Notes under the pieces: model-generated
The model's database searches: none
What the model was told of the DNA's origin: nothing
What the model saw: the letters and a program-made list of their open reading frames with translations, nothing else
Source of the DNA: an uncultured Bacteroidota bacterium
Lineage (GTDB): Bacteria; Bacteroidota; Bacteroidia; Chitinophagales; Chitinophagaceae
Assembly (NCBI GenBank): GCA_903831935.1
Contig: CAIKZP010000053.1
Span: forward strand, 30,591-94,590
Direction: 5' to 3'
Length of the DNA stretch: 64,000 nt
Made by a program: the position numbers and the translations under genes
Shown: piece by piece, positions 1 through 9,758 of the stretch
Numbering within the stretch: the stretch's first letter is position 1
How the letters are laid out: the number at the start of each line of letters is the position of its first letter

Positions 1-38
1 GTAAATCTACCTATTGGATATTTTAAATCTGCATTCAT
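1..38 (-). CDS. Start of a truncated CDS (MNADLKYPIGRFT...), possibly DinB/YfiT-like putative metal-dependent hydrolase
   Basis: Reverse strand from 38 reads MNADLKYPIGRFT and runs off the window edge; 'LKYPIGKF'-type starts are seen in the YfiT/DinB family. Very short, weak evidence. Confidence 0.3.
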   Translation of the reverse strand, partial: MNADLKYPIGRF

Positions 39-70
39 GGTTAAATTATTTAATTATGTGAGATTATTTG

Positions 71-832
71 TTAGTCTTCTTTTAAAACATGACCCGTTAA
101 ATGAATAAATACATCTTCTAAATTTGCTTGCTTCACTTCTTTGGGTCTTTCAAAACCAGTAGCAACCAATTCGTCAATTAATTTATCGGGAGAATTAAGT
201 GCAATAATTTTTCCACTATCAATAATAGCTACCCTGTCACAAAGCACTTCCGCTTCATCCATATAGTGTGTGGTAATAATTACAGTTGTTCCTTGTGCGC
301 GAATATTTTTTATCAATTCCCATAAATTCCTTCTAGCATGCGGGTCTAATCCTGTTGTGGGTTCATCTAAAAAAATAATTCTAGGTTTATTAATTAAAGA
401 ACTCGCTATTGAAAAGCGTTGCTTTTGTCCGCCACTCAACTCCTTGTATTTAGATTTTGCTTTGTCTCTTAAATTAACCGTATCCAATAAAGTAAGTGGG
501 TCAATAGTTTCGTTATACAATCCTGCAAATAAATCTATGAGTTCCGTTAAATTTAAACTAGGATAAAATCCGGATGTTTGCAATTGCACACCAATGATTT
601 TTTTTATTTCATTGGGAAACGCATCTAGGTCTAAACCTGCAACAGTGACTTCTCCACTTGTTTTACTACGGAGTGTTTCAATGATTTCTAAGGTAGTAGA
701 TTTTCCAGCACCGTTAGGCCCAAGCAATCCAAAAATTTCTCCTTCTAATACATTGAAGCTAATGCCTTTTACGGCTTCAAAATCGCCGTAATTTTTCTTA
801 AGATCTTTAACTGTTATAATGGTTTGACGCAT
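71..832 (-). CDS. ABC transporter ATP-binding protein
   Basis: Walker A GPNGAGKST, signature LSGGQKQR, Walker B RIIFLDEPTTGLDP, H-loop TTHYMDEAE. Confidence 0.95.
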   Translation of the reverse strand: MRQTIITVKDLKKNYGDFEAVKGISFNVLEGEIFGLLGPNGAGKSTTLEIIETLRSKTSGEVTVAGLDLDAFPNEIKKIIGVQLQTSGFYPSLNLTELIDLFAGLYNETIDPLTLLDTVNLRDKAKSKYKELSGGQKQRFSIASSLINKPRIIFLDEPTTGLDPHARRNLWELIKNIRAQGTTVIITTHYMDEAEVLCDRVAIIDSGKIIALNSPDKLIDELVATGFERPKEVKQANLEDVFIHLTGHVLKED

Positions 833-834
833 AA

Positions 835-1356
835 CTAATTTTTTAAAGGCAAGCGAATCTGCAAATTATTTGGAGACTGAATCATTCCTACACTATTATT
901 CATTTTATTGGATTGTACAGCAATTGCTCTTAATTGTTGCGCCGCAATATTATTTAACGCACCAGCTGTACCATTTAACAATAAGCCCCCACCTAATAAA
1001 TACCAATTGATTTTATATTCATTGTTGGTTCCTAATAAACCTACAATAGATGTTGCTGAACCAAGCACGGTTAGTATGGTTGCCCATGTTCTATTCTCTC
1101 GATATTGACTATATAAAATGGTACTAGTAGGATCTTTCAATTGATCTACTAAATAATCTAATTGCTTTTTACCAGTGTATAATTTTCCATGATAAATTAG
1201 TGCAGGCTTTGTTAATACTGGAACGTAAGAAATTCCTTTAGAAACTTCATAATACTGCTGAGATTCAAAACTAGTAGGTTGTGCAAATGATGATTGCCCT
1301 ATAAGTAAAAAAATTAGTGCAATGATAATTTTGCTAAATGCGTTTCTAAAATACAT
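835..1356 (-). CDS. Hypothetical exported/membrane protein
   Basis: Signal peptide-like N-terminus (IIIALIFLLIGQSSFAQ) and two C-terminal hydrophobic stretches; no family recognised. Confidence 0.7.
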   Translation of the reverse strand: MYFRNAFSKIIIALIFLLIGQSSFAQPTSFESQQYYEVSKGISYVPVLTKPALIYHGKLYTGKKQLDYLVDQLKDPTSTILYSQYRENRTWATILTVLGSATSIVGLLGTNNEYKINWYLLGGGLLLNGTAGALNNIAAQQLRAIAVQSNKMNNSVGMIQSPNNLQIRLPLKN

Positions 1357-1412
1357 CTCAGTGATTGCTTCAATCTTTAATAAAATTCAGTCTAATCTTT
1401 AATAGTACAAAA

Positions 1413-2429
1413 TTAAAGATCTTCATCAATGTATGACTCTAATTCTTCCATCATATTTCTACTGCCAATAAATAACGAAGTTCTTTCGTGTATTTCGGTA
1501 GGCACAATGTCTAAAATACGCTGCTTACCATTGGTTGCCTTACCTCCAGCCACTTCAACAATAAAAGCAAAAGGATTTGCTTCATACAATAATCGAAGCT
1601 TTCCTGCTGGCTTGTCTTTGGTGGTTGGATACATAAAAATGCCTCCTTTAATAAGGTTTCTGTGTAAATCAGCTACCATACTTCCAATATAACGCTGCGA
1701 ATAAGGACCACCCGTTTCAACAGTTTTTTGTTGGCAAACATTAATGTATTTGCGAACACCTTCAGAGAACTGAAAGAAATTACCATGGTTTACTGAATAA
1801 AACTTTCCAGATGGCGGACATTGAATATTAGGATGACTTAAAGAGAATTCTCCAATAGAAGGATCAAGTGTAAATCCATTCACTCCTCTGCGCGTTGCAT
1901 AAACCATCATGGTACTAGATCCATAAATGATATATCCTGCTGCAACTTGACGTACACCTGCTTGTAAAAAATCTGCTTGAGTACAGGGCGTCCCTTGTTC
2001 ACTAACTCTTCTAAAAACGCTAAAAATGGTACCAATTGATACATTCACATCAATATTGCCACTTCCGTCTAAAGGGTCCATTAACACAACATACTTGCTA
2101 TTATTACTAATTTCGTCGTCGAAAACAACAAAATCATCTAACTCTTCGCTACCAACACCCGCACAACTAATACCATGCTTTAAAACGCCTACCATTTGGG
2201 TATTGGCAAATAAATCTAATTTCTTTACATCTTCGCCTTGAACATTCACGCTACCTGCATCGCCCAAAATATCTACTAAGCCGGCTTTATTAACCTCTAC
2301 ATTAATGCGTTTTGCTGCTAAGCCAATATCACGCAACAAGGAACTTAATTCACCTGTTGCGTTTGGAATTTGTCGCAACTGTTGAATAGTAAATTCATCT
2401 AAGGTTAATATATTCCGGTTGATAATCAT
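1413..2429 (-). CDS. fbp: Fructose-1,6-bisphosphatase class I
   Basis: DPLDGSGNIDVNVSIGTIF metal/substrate motif, KLRLLYEANPFAFIVEVAGGKA. Confidence 0.95.
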   Translation of the reverse strand: MIINRNILTLDEFTIQQLRQIPNATGELSSLLRDIGLAAKRINVEVNKAGLVDILGDAGSVNVQGEDVKKLDLFANTQMVGVLKHGISCAGVGSEELDDFVVFDDEISNNSKYVVLMDPLDGSGNIDVNVSIGTIFSVFRRVSEQGTPCTQADFLQAGVRQVAAGYIIYGSSTMMVYATRRGVNGFTLDPSIGEFSLSHPNIQCPPSGKFYSVNHGNFFQFSEGVRKYINVCQQKTVETGGPYSQRYIGSMVADLHRNLIKGGIFMYPTTKDKPAGKLRLLYEANPFAFIVEVAGGKATNGKQRILDIVPTEIHERTSLFIGSRNMMEELESYIDEDL

Positions 2430-2511
2430 ATACTTTATCTATTTATATAAAGATAATACCAGTAAGCATATCAACTACTATTTATTAGAATTATCCTTTA
2501 GTTAACTGGCT

Positions 2512-2519
2512 TATATTTG
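2512..2519 (+). promoter_or_regulatory. Bacteroidota -7 promoter motif TATATTTG
   Basis: TAnnTTTG match 36 bp before the 2555 start; TTA (not TTG) 18 bp upstream. Confidence 0.4.
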
Positions 2520-2554
2520 CACTCGAATTTCAAATCTTATTAATATTTCAGCAC

Positions 2555-3211
2555 ATGCAAGCATTGGCATTAGCATCAAATAGAATAAATAATTTAGTGG
2601 AAATAAAAAAAATACCTGCAGAATTGTTGGCTGACCAAATATCTGAATTAGTATTAGTAATAGGTGCTGCAGAAAAAACAAACCAACAATTACAACAAAT
2701 TAGTGAACAGTTTTTTGCACAAGAAAAAGAAGCAGCCCTTTCAATATTTCAACAATTAAAAGACAACCATTACATTCTTTGCAATGATTTAATGATTAGA
2801 GAAAATGAAAATTGCAAACAACATTTAGCTGATTTTTTTACTGAAATTGAATGGCTGTTACACGACAATCCTGTAAGAAATTTTAATTATTACTCCGATC
2901 AAATTTTATGTTTAGGAGAATTATTAAGTAGTTGTATTATTAGTTATTATTTAAACGAAATAGGTATACAAAATACATGGGTAGACGCAAGAGATATGAT
3001 TAGAACAGACAATCATTTTACCAATGCTCAAATAAACACAACCATCACTTCTGAAAAAATTCGAACAATAATTTCAAACCCACTAAATGCTAGAATGCTT
3101 GTTACACAAAGCAATACAGGAGCTACAGACGATAATGAGAGCACCATTTTTGGAAGACTTGATGCAACAGATGCCACAGTTATTTTCAATACTGTTTTTA
3201 ATAGAAATTAA
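2555..3211 (+). CDS. Truncated/degenerate aspartokinase-like protein
   Basis: DQILCLGELLSSCIISYYLNEIGIQNTWVDARDMIRTDNHF and MLVTQSNTGATDDNESTIFGRLDATDAT align with aspartokinase DELVSHGELMST..WFDVRKVMRTNDRF / VITQGFIG..TTTLGRGGSDYTAA; KFGGTS motif absent. Confidence 0.75.
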   Translation: MQALALASNRINNLVEIKKIPAELLADQISELVLVIGAAEKTNQQLQQISEQFFAQEKEAALSIFQQLKDNHYILCNDLMIRENENCKQHLADFFTEIEWLLHDNPVRNFNYYSDQILCLGELLSSCIISYYLNEIGIQNTWVDARDMIRTDNHFTNAQINTTITSEKIRTIISNPLNARMLVTQSNTGATDDNESTIFGRLDATDATVIFNTVFNRN

Positions 3212-3960
3212 TACAACTCATAGCTACCTTCTTTATTGATGGCAATTACAGGTAACTTTTTAAATTGCTCAAAAAAATCAAATACCATTTTTAGTTTGTT
3301 TGAAAATTTCTGATACACCAAATTTGTTGTTGAATTTTTTATTAAATAATCCTGACTTTTTTCTACACTATAATTGATTGGAAAAATATGCACTGGTATA
3401 AAATCTTGTCCAGCAGATTTTGCATAGGCAGCTAACAAGTATAACTCTTCTATTTGCTCGTCTTGTAATGGAATACATCCTTGTGTTACACAACTTCCAT
3501 GGATAAAAATATTATTCCCTGGCATGCGAGGGTCACTGAGCATTTGATCTGAAGTATTTGGATAGTTTAAACCCAAAGACAAGTGGTAATTACTTTTAGG
3601 ATTAAACTCATTTACATAATAAAATCCTTCTGGCACCTGATAGTCTCCAACTATTCGTTTAGGCCCAATGCTACCAGATAAGGCACAAACCTTATATGTT
3701 TTAAATAAACTAAATGTATCTGCCATTGAATTTCTGGCCCAAACTTCTAGTTTACTATCGTACTTAAAACTTCTTAAATAAATTTGTTTGGGAGGCCACT
3801 GCAAATGCTTATCCTCATATTCTTTTTTTAATATTTCATTTTTGCTGGACAAGGCCGTTTGCACCCTTGGAAAGCTCTTTTGGTTTTCAATAAAAGGCTT
3901 TTGAGCAAGTGTACTACTTACAAAAATTAAACCCAATAAAAAAACAACCAATCGTTTCAT
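3208..3960 (-). CDS. L,D-transpeptidase catalytic domain (YkuD-fold; YafK/DpaA-like) protein
   Basis: Signal peptide; NNIFIHGSCVTQGCIPLQDEQIEELY matches HGxC..xGC catalytic motif. Confidence 0.8.
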   Translation of the reverse strand: MKRLVVFLLGLIFVSSTLAQKPFIENQKSFPRVQTALSSKNEILKKEYEDKHLQWPPKQIYLRSFKYDSKLEVWARNSMADTFSLFKTYKVCALSGSIGPKRIVGDYQVPEGFYYVNEFNPKSNYHLSLGLNYPNTSDQMLSDPRMPGNNIFIHGSCVTQGCIPLQDEQIEELYLLAAYAKSAGQDFIPVHIFPINYSVEKSQDYLIKNSTTNLVYQKFSNKLKMVFDFFEQFKKLPVIAINKEGSYELY

Positions 3961-4027
3961 AGAATCAAAAATAGCGATTCATTAAATATTTAAACAGGAT
4001 AGTTATCTTAGCGGCTTAATTTGTTAC

Positions 4028-5149
4028 ATGAAAGTAGGTATTTTAGGAGGAGGTCAACTAGGAAGAATGCTATTGCAAGCCGCAGCCAACTACACAGTAG
4101 AAACTTTTGTACTAGAAAACGACTCAAATTGTCCAGCAGCGCATCTATGCCACCATTTTATAAAGGGGGATATTAAAGATTTTAATACCGTCTATGAATT
4201 TGGTAAAAATTTAGATGCCATTACTATTGAAATTGAGGCCGTAAATATTGAAGCCCTCGAAAAATTAGCCTCAGAAGGAGTTAAAATTTACCCTAACCCT
4301 GCTGCCATACGCATAATCAAAAACAAAATCACCCAAAAAGAATTTTATAAAAACAACGAAATACCCTCTCCTAACTTTTTAATAACCAACTCATTAGAAG
4401 AGTTATCAGCACAAACCAAGTTCTTACCTGCAGTGCATAAAATTGGCGAAGGTGGTTACGATGGAAAGGGTGTTCAGGTACTAATTGAAGCAACAGATAT
4501 AGCCAAAGGATTTGACGCACCATCAGTACTTGAAAAAATGGTAGATATTCAAAAAGAAATTGCTTTAATTATTGCAGTTAATGATAAAGGCGAAACGGCT
4601 ATTTATCCTGCAGCAGAAATGCTAGTGAACCAACAATTGAACTTACTAGATTACCAAGTTTCTCCTGCACGTTTACCCGAAAATATTTTATGGAAAGCAG
4701 AAGCCATTGCACTAAAAGTGGCTAAATCATTAAATAGTCCTGGTTTATTTGCAGTAGAATTATTTGTAGATCCTCAAGGAAATGTTTGGGTAAACGAAAC
4801 CGCACCAAGGGTACACAACAGTGGACACCATACCATAGAAGCAAATTACTGCAGTCAATACGATATGTTATGGCGAATTATTCTAAATTATCCATTGGGC
4901 AATACAGATCCTATTATGCCATCGGCAATTGTGAATTTATTAGGGGCTCCAGAACAAAATGGAAAAGCTATTTATAAAGGTTTAGAAGAAGTATTGCGTA
5001 TGGATCAAGTTTTTGTACACCTCTATGGAAAAACACATACCAAACCAGGTAGAAAAATGGGGCATGTAACCATTATTAGTTCAGACTACCAAGACCTTAT
5101 TCATCAAGCGAATAAAATAAAACATTTGCTAGAAGTCAATGCAGAATAG
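4028..5149 (+). CDS. purK: 5-(carboxyamino)imidazole ribonucleotide synthase
   Basis: ATP-grasp protein: MKVGILGGGQLGRMLLQAA, EGGYDGKGVQV, NETAPRVHNSGHHTIEA. Confidence 0.95.
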   Translation: MKVGILGGGQLGRMLLQAAANYTVETFVLENDSNCPAAHLCHHFIKGDIKDFNTVYEFGKNLDAITIEIEAVNIEALEKLASEGVKIYPNPAAIRIIKNKITQKEFYKNNEIPSPNFLITNSLEELSAQTKFLPAVHKIGEGGYDGKGVQVLIEATDIAKGFDAPSVLEKMVDIQKEIALIIAVNDKGETAIYPAAEMLVNQQLNLLDYQVSPARLPENILWKAEAIALKVAKSLNSPGLFAVELFVDPQGNVWVNETAPRVHNSGHHTIEANYCSQYDMLWRIILNYPLGNTDPIMPSAIVNLLGAPEQNGKAIYKGLEEVLRMDQVFVHLYGKTHTKPGRKMGHVTIISSDYQDLIHQANKIKHLLEVNAE

Positions 5150-5153
5150 CATT

Positions 5154-6101
5154 TTACATTCTTTTGCGCAAATTAAGTGGCTTTAAAAATCCTATACCAA
5201 TTAAACTTTTCAATTGTAATCCTGGCGCATTATGGTCTCCACCAAAAAGGCGCACATTATCGTCATAAATAAAATCTAAGCCATAGGTTGCAGAGAAGTT
5301 TTTATTGATTTTAAAACTAAATTGATTAGTCATAAACACATCGACATTTTGTGGATCTGAAGCATAATTAGAGAATAAATCGAGCCTACCTTTATACCCA
5401 ATATTTTGACCAATTTTTGTAAAGAAATTAATGGTAGCAAAAGCACCAAATTCATTAAGAGAATGGGCCCCTTTTGGCAAGCCATACAACCCTTTTTGCG
5501 ATAAGTAATTATTGGCAATTAAAGTCCATCTAGAAGTAAAAGGACTCAAGAACAAAGAGAACCGATCAGTATTCTTAAAGTCAAGCCCAATTGAGGTAAC
5601 AACATAAGCAGGCGATAAAAATGACGAAGACAAATCTGCTGGCCTCACACCATAATTGTATCCATCAAAAAACTGCGAACGGAAATTAAACAAACCTGTT
5701 AAATAAGTTCTACCAGTTGAGTCAATTTTATAACCCCATTTACTCAAATAGTCCATTCTATCATCATTCTTTCTTCCACCTGAACTAGTTGTATTTACAT
5801 AACCCAAATTCAAATCAACATTATTATCCCAACTTTGGCGCCCATGTTTGTAATAGAAAAAATAGTTCAAATAACTATTGGCTGCTAATGAAAAATTATC
5901 TCCCCCAGAAGCCCAATTGCTTAATGAACCCTGCGACAAGGTGAAACTAAATAATCCGCCACTTTTCCATTGCCAATGACTAGTATCTACTTCTTTCTTA
6001 ATTGTTCTAGCTGTTTCGGCACGTAATTTATTTACCACCAAATCTTGTGCAGATACATGAACACCAATAAAAAGAAAGAAAAGGAAAAAGATTTGCTTCA
6101 T
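5154..6101 (-). CDS. DUF3078 domain-containing protein
   Basis: WKSGGLFSFTLSQGSLSNWASGGDNFSLAANSYLNYFFYYKHGRQSWDNNVDLNLGYV, typical DUF3078. Confidence 0.85.
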   Translation of the reverse strand: MKQIFFLFFLFIGVHVSAQDLVVNKLRAETARTIKKEVDTSHWQWKSGGLFSFTLSQGSLSNWASGGDNFSLAANSYLNYFFYYKHGRQSWDNNVDLNLGYVNTTSSGGRKNDDRMDYLSKWGYKIDSTGRTYLTGLFNFRSQFFDGYNYGVRPADLSSSFLSPAYVVTSIGLDFKNTDRFSLFLSPFTSRWTLIANNYLSQKGLYGLPKGAHSLNEFGAFATINFFTKIGQNIGYKGRLDLFSNYASDPQNVDVFMTNQFSFKINKNFSATYGLDFIYDDNVRLFGGDHNAPGLQLKSLIGIGFLKPLNLRKRM

Positions 6102-6384
6102 GCCAACGAATTATTAACTGCGCAAAAATAGTAGGTTATTAAACCATTATTAAAAATGTGCATAAGCAATTAATTAAAATAGCTACGTTAACATACATAG
6201 CATAATTGGGTATTAGTTTATAATTTCGATTGTTAAATCAGCCTAAAATGTGACAAAATGACACTAAAATTGGTTTAAAACAACTAATTTTGCATTTACA
6301 AAAGGCTATAATATTTAACTGTTTTCGTAAAATAAACAGCAATAAACTAGTCAATTACAAATAAATGAGCGAGATATAAATACA

Positions 6385-7833
6385 ATGATAGACGATAAAG
6401 CAACTGAAATTCAATCAATAGGAAGCCAAAAAAATCCATACGAACACAATGGAGACGTATTTGAAAACCCTTTATTTACACCCAATCGTGTTACAAATAA
6501 GAAGTTCTATATAGAGAGCTATGGTTGTGCAATGAATTTTGCCGACAGCGAAGTAGTTGCCTCCATTTTACAAGAAAGCGGCTATGGTGCAACGAAGCAT
6601 TTTGAAGAAGCCGATTTAATTTTAGTTAATACCTGCTCAATCAGAGAAAAAGCCGAACTCACCATTCGCAAAAGACTTACTGAATTTAGAAAAGCCAAAG
6701 AAAGTAAATCTGGCCGATTAGTGGGTGTATTAGGTTGCATGGCTGAAAGACTTAAATCGCAACTTTTAGAAGAAGAAAAATTGGTTGACCTAGTTGTTGG
6801 ACCCGATGCGTATAGAAGTTTACCCGCTTTAATTTTAGAAGCAGAAACAGGTCAGAAAGCAGTGAATGTGTTACTTAGTAGAGACGAAACTTATGCCGAC
6901 ATCTCTCCTATTCGCTTAGATAGCAATGGCGTTTCTGCATTCGTATCTATTATGCGCGGCTGCAACAATATGTGTAGTTTTTGTGTAGTGCCATTTACAA
7001 GAGGCAGAGAAAGAAGCAGAGATGCGCATTCTATTGTAGCAGAAGCGCAAGATTTGTTTAATAAAGGATACAAAGAAATTACGCTATTGGGCCAAAATGT
7101 AGATAGTTATTATTGGATAGATGAAGAAAATAATAGCACCATCACCTTTGCATTATTACTTGAAAAAATTGCTTTAATAAGCCCAAGTTTGCGTGTACGA
7201 TTTAGCACCTCACATCCAAAAGATATTACTGATGAAGTATTGCATACCATTGCTAAATACGAAAACATTTGTAATTATATTCATTTACCAGTTCAAAGTG
7301 GCAACAATAGGATCTTACAATTAATGAACAGAACTTATACCAGAGAATGGTATATGGCAAAAATTGATAGAATAAGAGAAATCATACCAGACTGTGGAAT
7401 CAGTGCCGATATTATTGCAGGATTTTGTTCAGAAACAGAGGAAGAACACCAAGAAACAATTGATATAATGCAGTACAGTAAATACGATTACGGGTACATG
7501 TATTTTTATAGCGAAAGGCCCGGAACCCTTGCTGCCAGAAGGTATGAAGACGATATACCTGAAGAAATTAAAAAACGCCGGCTTGCAGAAATTGTTGAAG
7601 TACAATACCAACTATCCTTACAAAGCAATAAAAACGATGTAGGTAAAACATTTAAAATTTTGGTGGATGGCGAAAGCAAAAAAGATATTAACTTTTGGAA
7701 AGGTCGTAACGATCAAAACAAAGTAGCCGTTTTTGCAAAAGAAAATTTTCCAATTAAAAAAGGCGATTATGTACAAGTTAAAATAAACGCTTGTACCAAG
7801 GGAACGCTTTTAGGTGAGTATGTAAAAGACTAA
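6385..7833 (+). CDS. miaB: tRNA-2-methylthio-N6-dimethylallyladenosine synthase
   Basis: Radical [24 protein letters not shown]-terminal [20 protein letters not shown]-terminal TRAM-like region. Confidence 0.95.
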   Translation: MIDDKATEIQSIGSQKNPYEHNGDVFENPLFTPNRVTNKKFYIESYGCAMNFADSEVVASILQESGYGATKHFEEADLILVNTCSIREKAELTIRKRLTEFRKAKESKSGRLVGVLGCMAERLKSQLLEEEKLVDLVVGPDAYRSLPALILEAETGQKAVNVLLSRDETYADISPIRLDSNGVSAFVSIMRGCNNMCSFCVVPFTRGRERSRDAHSIVAEAQDLFNKGYKEITLLGQNVDSYYWIDEENNSTITFALLLEKIALISPSLRVRFSTSHPKDITDEVLHTIAKYENICNYIHLPVQSGNNRILQLMNRTYTREWYMAKIDRIREIIPDCGISADIIAGFCSETEEEHQETIDIMQYSKYDYGYMYFYSERPGTLAARRYEDDIPEEIKKRRLAEIVEVQYQLSLQSNKNDVGKTFKILVDGESKKDINFWKGRNDQNKVAVFAKENFPIKKGDYVQVKINACTKGTLLGEYVKD

Positions 7834-7877
7834 TAATATTTTCTTGGGTTATTAAACTCAATATTAAAAATAGACGA

Positions 7878-9161
7878 ATGGATCTTCAATCAATCAAGAA
7901 CAGATTTGGCATCATTGGAAATGCACCTGCACTTAACTATGCACTAAATACAGCAGTGCAAGTAGCTGCTACCGATTTAACCGTATTAATTGTTGGAGAA
8001 AGCGGTGTTGGTAAAGAAGTTTTTTCGCAAATAATACATGCAATTTCAAGCAGAAAACACAATCCTTTTATTGCTGTAAACTGTGGGGCTATTCCAGAAG
8101 GCACCATTGATTCTGAATTATTTGGTCACGAAAAAGGATCTTTTACTGGTGCAATTGATAGTAGAAAAGGATATTTTGAAACGGTTAGTGGTGGCACTAT
8201 CTTTTTAGATGAAATTGGCGAAATGCCTTTGGGCACACAAGCAAGACTTCTAAGGGTTTTAGAAACCGGAGAATTCATTAGAGTGGGTTCATCAAAAGTG
8301 CAAAAAACCGATGTTCGTGTTATCGCCGCTACCAACCGTGAATTATTAGAGTTCACACAAAAAGGGCGTTTTAGAGAAGACTTATATTATCGATTAAGTA
8401 CAGTACCTATTAGAGTGCCATCGCTTAGAGATCGTAAAGAAGATATTCAATTATTGTTTAGAAAATTTGTAGTGGATTTTTCTGAACGATATAAAACAGT
8501 ACCAGTACAATTAGACGATGAAGCCAAACAACTTTTAATTAATTATGGATGGCAAGGAAATGTGAGAGAGTTAAAAAATATTGCAGAACAGATTTCTGTA
8601 TTAAGTACCAATCCTCAAATTAATGCTACGGAATTATTAAAATTCTTGCCTGAAAAAAATAAAAACAGATTGCCCGTATTAGCCAATGCTGCTAGTTCTA
8701 ATGAGTTTAATAATGAAAGAGAAATTTTGTACAAACTTTTTTTTGATATGAAAAAAGATGTAACAGAATTAAAGAAAATGTTTTTTGAAATCTTACAGAA
8801 CCCAGCACTAGCAAATACTGCAGCGAAATTTACTAGAGACTCTTTAATGGATGATTTTCAGTCATCTGGTGAATTGACCAATAATATTGCAAACAATCCG
8901 CCCGCAATTAATCAATCAAATCATCAGCCTAATTTTATCAGTCCACAGCAGCACCATTCTCAACCAATGATTTTAAGTGAAGAGCGTATTCAACACCATG
9001 AAGAAATTGAGGAATCTTTAAATATCATGGATAAAGAAAAGGAACTAATTGTAAAAGCATTAAAAAAACACAAAGGCAAACGCAGAGATGCCTCTTTAGA
9101 TTTAGGCATCAGCGAAAGAACCCTTTATAGAAAGTTGAAAGAATACGATATTGATGAATGA
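7878..9161 (+). CDS. Sigma-54-dependent transcriptional regulator lacking a receiver domain (AAA+ plus Fis-type HTH)
   Basis: Walker A VGESGVGKE, GSFTGA (GAFTGA loop), FLDEIGEMP, C-terminal RRDASLDLGISERTLYRKLKEY. Confidence 0.95.
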   Translation: MDLQSIKNRFGIIGNAPALNYALNTAVQVAATDLTVLIVGESGVGKEVFSQIIHAISSRKHNPFIAVNCGAIPEGTIDSELFGHEKGSFTGAIDSRKGYFETVSGGTIFLDEIGEMPLGTQARLLRVLETGEFIRVGSSKVQKTDVRVIAATNRELLEFTQKGRFREDLYYRLSTVPIRVPSLRDRKEDIQLLFRKFVVDFSERYKTVPVQLDDEAKQLLINYGWQGNVRELKNIAEQISVLSTNPQINATELLKFLPEKNKNRLPVLANAASSNEFNNEREILYKLFFDMKKDVTELKKMFFEILQNPALANTAAKFTRDSLMDDFQSSGELTNNIANNPPAINQSNHQPNFISPQQHHSQPMILSEERIQHHEEIEESLNIMDKEKELIVKALKKHKGKRRDASLDLGISERTLYRKLKEYDIDE

Positions 9162-9205
9162 TTAATTGATTAATCGTATATTCCAAAACAAAATCAATAA
9201 CAGCT

Positions 9206-9733
9206 ATGCTGCAAAGAATAAAACAATTTTCAAAAGCACATTTTACACTCTTACTAATAATCTTATTAGGATTGTCTAGTTGTGGTATCTATACCCTGAA
9301 TGATGTGTCAATTGATTATACAAAAATTAAAACCATTAAAGTTTTCTTTATTGAAAACAAAGCCAGTTATGTGAACCCGCAATTGAGCCCTAAATTGTAC
9401 GATAAGTTACAACAAAAAGTAACCAATTCTACCAAGTTAACCAAAACCAATAGCGACGATGCCCATTATCAAATATTGGCCACTGTTACAAGCTATAGTG
9501 GTTCACAAACTGTTGGTGTAAGCGCTCAACAAGCAACTACCAATCGTTTAACAGTTGGGGTGCATGTGGTACTAAAGAAAACCTTAGAAAATAAAACAGA
9601 GGAATTTGATGTTAGCAGAAGTGCCGATTTCTCTGCCAATTTATCTTTACAACAAGCAGAAGGACAATTATTAGACGAATTGGTTAGAAACCTAACCGAC
9701 GAAATTTTTAACCATATATTTTCGAACTGGTAA
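9206..9733 (+). CDS. lptE: LptE family LPS-assembly lipoprotein
   Basis: Lipobox LLGLSSCGIY, NDVSIDYTKIKTIKVFFIENKASYVNPQLSPKL. Confidence 0.85.
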   Translation: MLQRIKQFSKAHFTLLLIILLGLSSCGIYTLNDVSIDYTKIKTIKVFFIENKASYVNPQLSPKLYDKLQQKVTNSTKLTKTNSDDAHYQILATVTSYSGSQTVGVSAQQATTNRLTVGVHVVLKKTLENKTEEFDVSRSADFSANLSLQQAEGQLLDELVRNLTDEIFNHIFSNW

Positions 9734-9758
9734 TACATCTATTCGTACATTTATTCAT

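Noticed and set aside
270-566. ORF-track frames antisense or out of frame to clear genes (e.g. 270-566, 594-791, 1429-1692, 4786-4977, 8126-8356, 41822-42187, 47135-47404, 60023-60415)
   Set aside because: Each overlaps a strongly supported gene on another frame, with composition typical of shadow ORFs.
2555-3211. Annotation as a functional aspartate kinase
   Set aside because: Key KFGG lysine motif and C-terminal half are missing; called aspartokinase-like only.
6241-6380. Possible riboswitch or ncRNA in the long leader before miaB
   Set aside because: Only weak short stems (e.g. ctgttt/aaacag) and a -7-like TAATTTTG at 6285-6292; no recognisable RNA class.
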